DNA of 64,000 bases from Acinetobacter sp. ANC 3781 (GTDB taxonomy: Bacteria > Pseudomonadota > Gammaproteobacteria > Pseudomonadales > Moraxellaceae), in the NCBI RefSeq assembly GCF_004331285.1, contig NZ_SJOH01000008.1, forward strand, positions 62,001 through 126,000, read 5' to 3'. Position numbers and translations under genes: made by a program. The notes under the pieces are model-generated. The model searched no databases. It was not told the origin of the DNA and worked only from the letters and a program-made list of their open reading frames with translations. Positions 59,008-64,000 of the stretch are shown piece after piece (the stretch's first letter is position 1; the number at the start of each line of letters is the position of its first letter).

Positions 59008-61227
59008 TTATCTTTGAATGAACAGTTTATTTGCTTTTTGATATCCCCGTGGCAACAGTTGACCTTTAGTCGCTCTTTTACCAATATAATTCTGAAGATC
59101 ATCACCTTTTAGTTTTAATTGTTGCTGCCCTGCAACCACTTGAATTATTTCATTTAAACCAAGCAATGTCATGGACAAAATTTGTTCTTTCGCTTCAAGT
59201 TGTATCAACTTGTTTCCTTTACCTTTGTTCAGCATTGGTAATTCTGACAATTCAATCACCAATAACCGACCAGCGGTACTTAGAATAGCTAAATGCGTAT
59301 GGGCCTCTACCATTTGTAATGGCAATGCTTTGGCATCCTCAGATACCGTCAGGAATGCTTTACCGGCTTTGGCATTGGTATCAAGCTGTTTTGCATTGGA
59401 TTTAAAGCCATAGCCTTTAGAGCTTACTGCAATAATTTCCTGTTCATCTTCCGCAATCAGCACTTGAATAAAGCCAATTCCGTTTGCAGGAGCAAGTTTG
59501 GAGCTTAACGGCTCACCTAAACCACGTGCCGATGGCAAACTGTTAATCGCTAACGCATAACTACGTCCAGTTTCATCCAGTACGTAAGTGCGCTGATTTG
59601 ATTTACCGGTTGCATGACTTAAATATTGATCCCCTGCCCGGAAATTCAGGTTTTCTGCATCCACTTCATGACCTTTGGCACAGCGAACCCAACCTGCTTC
59701 TGACAATACCACAGTCACTGGGTCAGCGGGCATCAGGTCTTGTTCACTAATTGCGGCGGCTTCTGCGCGCTGTACGATTGGCGAACGTCGGTCATCACCA
59801 AATTTTTTGGCGTCATCTTTCAGTTCGGTAATGATCAGATTTTTCAATGATTCTGGGTTGGCTAATTGTTCACGAATAATGGCAGCACGTGCTTCCAATT
59901 CTTCCTGTTCACGGCGAATTTCCATTTCTTCAAGTTTTGCCAAATGACGTAACTTGAGCTCCAAAATGGCTTCGGCCTGAATTTCATCAATCCCGAAATG
60001 TGCAATCAGTTCAGTTTTCGGATGATCTTCTTCGCGAATAATACGAATGACTGTATCCAGATCCAGATATGCAATCAAAAGACCAGCCAAAATATGCAGG
60101 CGTTTTTCAATTTTATTTAAATGGTATTGCAGGCGACGGGTGACCGTACTCTTACGAATTTCAATCCATTCCAGCAAAATACGACGAATCGATTTCACCT
60201 GCGGACGACCATCAGCACCAATCATGTTCATATTGACACGATAGCTCGACTCTAAGTCAGTTGTTACGAACAAGTGGCTCATCACGGCTTCAGCATCAAT
60301 ACGATTGGAGCGTAGCACAATCACCAAACGGGTCGGATTTTTATGATCCGATTCATCTCGAACATCGCTGACCAAAGGCAGTTTCTTCGCCTGCATTTGA
60401 TCGGCAATTTGGGTGATGATTTTTGAACCCGACACCTGATACGGCAGCTCGGTAATCACGATTTCATTTTTTTCAATGCTATACACCGCACGCATGCGAT
60501 AACTGCCACGACCTGTGGTCTGAATTTTTAATAAATCATCAGCCGAGGTAATAATTTCTGCTCTGGTCGGCAAATCCGGTGCAGGAATATATTCTGCAAC
60601 TTTCTCATCAGTTAAGTTCGGATTACGAATCAGGGCGATGGTGCCTTTAATCACTTCACGCAAGTTGTGTGGCGGAATATCGGTTGCCATACCCACGGCA
60701 ATACCGGTGGTACCATTCAACAAGATATTCGGTACGCGTGCAGGCAGATTAACCGGTTCTTTCATCGAGCCATCAAAGTTGTCCTGCCAGTCACAGGTGC
60801 CTTGACCAAGCTCAGACAACAGCACTTCACTATAAAGTGAAAGTTTGGCTTCGGTATAACGCATTGCTGCGAAAGATTTCGGATCATCAGGTGAACCCCA
60901 GTTGCCCTGACCTTCAATAAATGGATAGCGATAACTAAACGGCTGTGCCATCAGCACCATCGCTTCATAACAGGCAGAATCACCATGCGGATGGTACTTA
61001 CCGAGTACATCACCGACTGTACGGGCAGATTTTTTCGGCTTGCCACTATGCTTTAAACCCAGCTCACTCATTGCATAAACAATACGGCGCTGCACGGGTT
61101 TTAAACCATCACTGATATGTGGCAATGCACGATCCATAATCACGTACATGGCATAGTTAAGGTAAGCTTGTTCAGTAAATTCTGCTACGGAACGATTTTC
61201 TGTCGCATGATGCACAAGGCTGGTCAT
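59008..61227 (-). CDS. parC: DNA topoisomerase IV subunit A
   Basis: Decatenating type II topoisomerase subunit, 739 residues. The breakage-reunion domain has the catalytic tyrosine Y124 in [11 protein letters not shown]. The quinolone region reads [12 protein letters not shown], with the wild-type S84 and E88 (A. baumannii numbering). The C-terminal pinwheel domain starts around residue 490. parE is not adjacent. The 290-bp gap to the divergent 583-residue gene contains a CRP-like site but no gene. Confidence 0.97.
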   Translation of the reverse strand: MTSLVHHATENRSVAEFTEQAYLNYAMYVIMDRALPHISDGLKPVQRRIVYAMSELGLKHSGKPKKSARTVGDVLGKYHPHGDSACYEAMVLMAQPFSYRYPFIEGQGNWGSPDDPKSFAAMRYTEAKLSLYSEVLLSELGQGTCDWQDNFDGSMKEPVNLPARVPNILLNGTTGIAVGMATDIPPHNLREVIKGTIALIRNPNLTDEKVAEYIPAPDLPTRAEIITSADDLLKIQTTGRGSYRMRAVYSIEKNEIVITELPYQVSGSKIITQIADQMQAKKLPLVSDVRDESDHKNPTRLVIVLRSNRIDAEAVMSHLFVTTDLESSYRVNMNMIGADGRPQVKSIRRILLEWIEIRKSTVTRRLQYHLNKIEKRLHILAGLLIAYLDLDTVIRIIREEDHPKTELIAHFGIDEIQAEAILELKLRHLAKLEEMEIRREQEELEARAAIIREQLANPESLKNLIITELKDDAKKFGDDRRSPIVQRAEAAAISEQDLMPADPVTVVLSEAGWVRCAKGHEVDAENLNFRAGDQYLSHATGKSNQRTYVLDETGRSYALAINSLPSARGLGEPLSSKLAPANGIGFIQVLIAEDEQEIIAVSSKGYGFKSNAKQLDTNAKAGKAFLTVSEDAKALPLQMVEAHTHLAILSTAGRLLVIELSELPMLNKGKGNKLIQLEAKEQILSMTLLGLNEIIQVVAGQQQLKLKGDDLQNYIGKRATKGQLLPRGYQKANKLFIQR

Positions 61228-61456
61228 AAAAGCGTGGAATCCTAAATAATTCGTTTTTTATCTATGCGGCTATGCTAAGTCGCGATTGCCGACTACACAA
61301 GAGCAGTCAATGATACTGCACGACAAATTGTGTCTTATGAGATAAAAATATTCATTTTATATTTACAAAGCAACTTAAAACCCTTAACCGCATAAAAGTA
61401 AAATTCTATTAAACTTAAGTATAAATATGATTTTAATTGGCTATACTAGATAATAG

Positions 61457-61472
61457 TGCGATATATATCACA
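61457..61472. promoter_or_regulatory. CRP/Vfr-like binding site upstream of the 583-residue gene
   Basis: TGCGA-TATATA-TCACA differs from the CRP consensus TGTGA-N6-TCACA at one of ten positions, and its inner 10 bp are also palindromic. It lies 45 bp before the GTG at 61518. A TATACT hexamer lies 12-17 bp upstream of it, so binding there would more likely repress. Confidence 0.45.
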
Positions 61473-61517
61473 TTAATATGCATTTTCATTTAACTCTGTA
61501 ACATTCTTTGGAAGCGT

Positions 61518-63269
61518 GTGGCTCATTCTATGCAAATGTATATTCCTTATCAGCTTCGAGTAAAATTACAACAGATTGATCCTATTTTAGATCCTCAGTG
61601 GCAACAAGATCTTAGTCTCCTGCTGGCCTCCACACCTGAACATCTGCATCCCAAGATAGAAGATGAATATTTAAAGCCCAAGAATATTCATTGGAACTAT
61701 TTATCACAACTTTTTGAGTTTAAAGGTCATATTGGTCTGCATGAACTTCATAGTTATATTCAACATTCAGGTCTGTTACAGCTCGCCCAAAAAATTCGTG
61801 CCACCTTTCAGCATTTAAAAAAATATCAAACTGATGTTCAAATTGCTGATTATTTAGAAACCATTACTTATGAAATTAACAGTCTGGAGTTACAAGATCA
61901 AAAAGATATTCAGGCTCAACAGCTATTAAAAAACGCATTTTTATATGATGCTGCGCTGAGTATCAAGCAGACAAATTTTTCAGTCACCCCCAACTTCCGT
62001 GGCTTGACAGCTGATCAAGTGCGCTGTTTTATCTTTGAAATTTTTATAAAAAGTGAAATTTTGGGAAGCTGGTTTGCCCATATTTTACCCAGTGAATATG
62101 CGCAGCAGGAACTGCCTATTTTTCAAGACTATTTTAGTCATGAGCAGCATGTACGTGACTTTGAAATTATTCGAACTTCCGCTTATTACTTTATCATTGG
62201 CAGTTCTTGGGACAGCCGGGTATCTTCTTATTCTATTCGACGTTTTTTAACCGAAGAAAATTTCGGCGTGGTAAATAAGTTTTATATAAGTGGCTTGGTT
62301 CTTGATCCTAAACAAATCGAGGTTGCCGACTACTTTGAAAACTTTAAACAACAGATGGGAAAAATGATTGGCTTACAACGCCAGATGAACCCTCATATTG
62401 TCGATCTGATGGAGTCATTACACTATTACAATCAACATCATCTTCGGCAAAAAATCATGCAAATGCTCGAAATCAGGGGTTTTTCAGTCGATCATCTGAT
62501 CAATGAGCACTTAAAGGAAATTGAAAAAGACTTATGTGTATACATTCTTGAACCCTTTCAAAACGGTCTCAAAAACAGTATTCAACAACCTGACGAGTTA
62601 GAATTTTGCTTTTTAAATATTCGACGCTTAATGAGCGAATTGTTGCACAGCTTTGAAATATTCTCTCAGGAACCTGCTATTCAATTTAATCCCCGTGCAC
62701 GTCAGTTCAAGTACCGGCTGATTGCTTATCTAAATTTATTAAAGCAGCGTCGTGCCTATATTTTTGTTCAGTTTGAAGATCAAGATCACTATCAGCACCA
62801 TCTCAATTTAGTGACGACTCCCTTGGAACAGCTGCGAGATCAGGTGAATGGTGCCATTGAACAATGTCGTTTCCTGCAACAGCAGTTGCGCCAGTTGGAA
62901 CGCGCTGCCAAACAATCGGCAAATACGACCTTTCTCAAACGCCTAATGAGTAAATCACAAAATAATTCTAATAAAATAAATGAATTAAAAACATCACTTA
63001 TTGAAGTTCATCATCGCTGTTATTTAGAGATCATTCGTATTCAAAAACACTTCTCTCAGCACAGTCTTTATTTAGAGTCGAAAAACTTAATCTCTTCGGA
63101 TGATCCCAAAGTACGCCATTATGCCTTTGCAGATGGTGAAAATGGCATAACACGATTGCCCCTTTTATTGCAATTACCCGAGAACCGAGACAACTTTAAC
63201 TTGCAAAGCATAGCCTTGGTTTTAAATCAAGATGTGGTGCATTCTGCCAAACATTGGGTCATCGACTAG
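61518..63269 (+). CDS. Hypothetical protein (583 residues), unrecognised
   Basis: Large soluble protein with no signal peptide or membrane helix, rich in Q, H, L and F and probably mostly alpha-helical. A charged segment around residues 440-490 (RDQVNGAIEQCRFLQQQLRQ onwards) looks like a coiled coil. The start is uncertain: GTG 61518 has GGAAG only 3 bp upstream, and ATG 61530 or 61536 are alternatives. No ATPase, nuclease or transferase motif is visible to me. Its codon use looks like its neighbours, so recent transfer is not obvious. It is divergent from parC, with a possible CRP/Vfr site in front. Confidence 0.75.
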   Translation: MAHSMQMYIPYQLRVKLQQIDPILDPQWQQDLSLLLASTPEHLHPKIEDEYLKPKNIHWNYLSQLFEFKGHIGLHELHSYIQHSGLLQLAQKIRATFQHLKKYQTDVQIADYLETITYEINSLELQDQKDIQAQQLLKNAFLYDAALSIKQTNFSVTPNFRGLTADQVRCFIFEIFIKSEILGSWFAHILPSEYAQQELPIFQDYFSHEQHVRDFEIIRTSAYYFIIGSSWDSRVSSYSIRRFLTEENFGVVNKFYISGLVLDPKQIEVADYFENFKQQMGKMIGLQRQMNPHIVDLMESLHYYNQHHLRQKIMQMLEIRGFSVDHLINEHLKEIEKDLCVYILEPFQNGLKNSIQQPDELEFCFLNIRRLMSELLHSFEIFSQEPAIQFNPRARQFKYRLIAYLNLLKQRRAYIFVQFEDQDHYQHHLNLVTTPLEQLRDQVNGAIEQCRFLQQQLRQLERAAKQSANTTFLKRLMSKSQNNSNKINELKTSLIEVHHRCYLEIIRIQKHFSQHSLYLESKNLISSDDPKVRHYAFADGENGITRLPLLLQLPENRDNFNLQSIALVLNQDVVHSAKHWVID

Positions 63270-63312
63270 TTGCCAATGTTTGACGTTCAGTACTTTGATT
63301 TGAGTTATAGAG

Positions 63313-64000
63313 TTATAGCCCCATCGACTCTAAAGTCTTGCCTTTGGTTTCTTCACCCAGGACTAAAATCACCAAAGCCACAGCCAGTAATACTACGGTA
63401 AACATGATGAAGACATGACTAAAACCATTGTTCATCACCATCATATGGGTAACCACCATTGGCGCCACAATACCGCCCATACGTCCCACCGCAGAGGCCC
63501 AACCCGAACCAAAGGCACGAATATTGGTCGGATACTGTTCCGGCGTATAGGTATACAGTACACCCCATGCACCTAAGTTAAAGAATGACATCAGGCAGCC
63601 CCAAAACATAATCATGTTCACGGTATCGGCCTGACCAAAAAAATAAGCCGAAACGGCGCACATGCCAATAAAGCCCGCCAGTGTCGCTTTACGCCCCAGT
63701 TTTTCCACCAGCCATGCTGCGGCGACATAACCCGGAAGCTGCGCAAGAATCATGATCAGCACATATTCAAACGACTGCACAATGGTATAGCCCTGTTTGA
63801 CCAACAAACTTGGCAACCAGGTGAAAATGCCATAATACGAATAGACAATACCGAACCAAATCAGCCACAGCATTAAGGTACGACGGGCAAACGGCCCTGT
63901 CCAAAGCTGTTTAAAAGAAATATTCTGCTTTTCTGCAACCGGCTTCACTTCAATATGCTGAATCACTTCTACGCCACATTGACGTTCCAGTTTTTGAACC
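63313..64000 (-). CDS. MFS transporter (5' part outside window)
   Basis: C-terminal half of a major facilitator transporter; the frame stays open to the window edge, which gives about 228 residues. Five to six membrane helices are visible, starting with RRTLMLWLIWFGIVYSYYGI. The loop motif EKLGRKATLAG (the repeat of the MFS loop 2-3 signature) and YTPEQYPTNIRAFGSGWASA are typical of the metabolite:H+ symporter group with sugar, aromatic-acid and niacin carriers. It ends in EETKGKTLESMGL. The substrate cannot be assigned from this half. Confidence 0.88.
   Translation of the reverse strand, partial: VQKLERQCGVEVIQHIEVKPVAEKQNISFKQLWTGPFARRTLMLWLIWFGIVYSYYGIFTWLPSLLVKQGYTIVQSFEYVLIMILAQLPGYVAAAWLVEKLGRKATLAGFIGMCAVSAYFFGQADTVNMIMFWGCLMSFFNLGAWGVLYTYTPEQYPTNIRAFGSGWASAVGRMGGIVAPMVVTHMMVMNNGFSHVFIMFTVVLLAVALVILVLGEETKGKTLESMGL

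Noticed and set aside
61228..61517. Possible small RNA or tRNA gene in the gap between parC and the 583-residue gene
   Set aside because: I looked for a cloverleaf, conserved tRNA arms and a terminator hairpin and found none. The gap is adequately explained by two divergent promoters.

Overview
This window is ordinary chromosome from a gammaproteobacterium of the genus Acinetobacter (Moraxellaceae). The evidence is the protein sequences (PilS/PilR next to a GacA-type regulator, a short 618-residue FeoB, murD-ftsW away from a dcw cluster, DksA followed by gluQRS), the AT-rich codon use and intergenic DNA, and gene neighbourhoods that match my memory of A. baumannii. I see no rRNA, tRNA, insertion sequence, prophage, integron or CRISPR array. 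Both ends cut genes: recN lacks about its first 18 codons, and an MFS transporter runs off the right edge.

Layout. 0-3 kb: DNA repair and housekeeping (recN, yqgE-ruvX). 3-7.7 kb: an efflux operon (FUSC protein, DUF1656 protein, HlyD-type adaptor) diverging from an IclR regulator, with two strong palindromes between them. 7.9-13 kb: alkB, an ABC exporter, phoU, a TolC-family protein. 13-19.8 kb: a lipoprotein, thiC behind a TPP riboswitch, nudF-cpdA, dksA-gluQRS and a zinc-ribbon protein. 19.8-25 kb: murD-ftsW and the feoA-feoB-Cys-rich-protein iron operon with a Fur-like box. 25-30.7 kb: xerD, dsbC, hom, thrC and pbpG. 31-34.6 kb: gacA-pilS-pilR. 34.6-39.7 kb: gpmI-ctpA and lptF-lptG. 39.8-42.7 kb: pepA-holC and two unknown genes. 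42.8-47 kb: dedA and nrdR-ribD-DNA methyltransferase-ribE. 47-49 kb: glnK-amtB, each with its own sigma-54 promoter. 49-51 kb: ubiK and an uninterrupted comM. 51-55.5 kb: the most accessory-looking part, with a decayed GNAT gene, two TorF-type porins and an OprD-type porin. 55.6-64 kb: ppa, a MAPEG protein, a small membrane protein, fadD, parC, an unrecognised 583-residue protein and the MFS fragment.

How the genes work together. Most form short conserved operons rather than one system. Several signalling inputs are visible in the DNA: thiamine pyrophosphate (riboswitch on thiC), iron (Fur-like box on feoA), nitrogen (sigma-54 promoters on glnK and amtB), and possibly cAMP (cpdA, plus a CRP/Vfr-like site before the 583-residue gene). 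I found no large undescribed system. The observations most worth a second look are regulatory: the thiC expression platform, the paired sigma-54 promoters, a GC-rich double palindrome translated into the N-terminus of GluQRS, the palindromes between the IclR gene and the efflux operon, and an orphan adenine methyltransferase inside the riboflavin operon.
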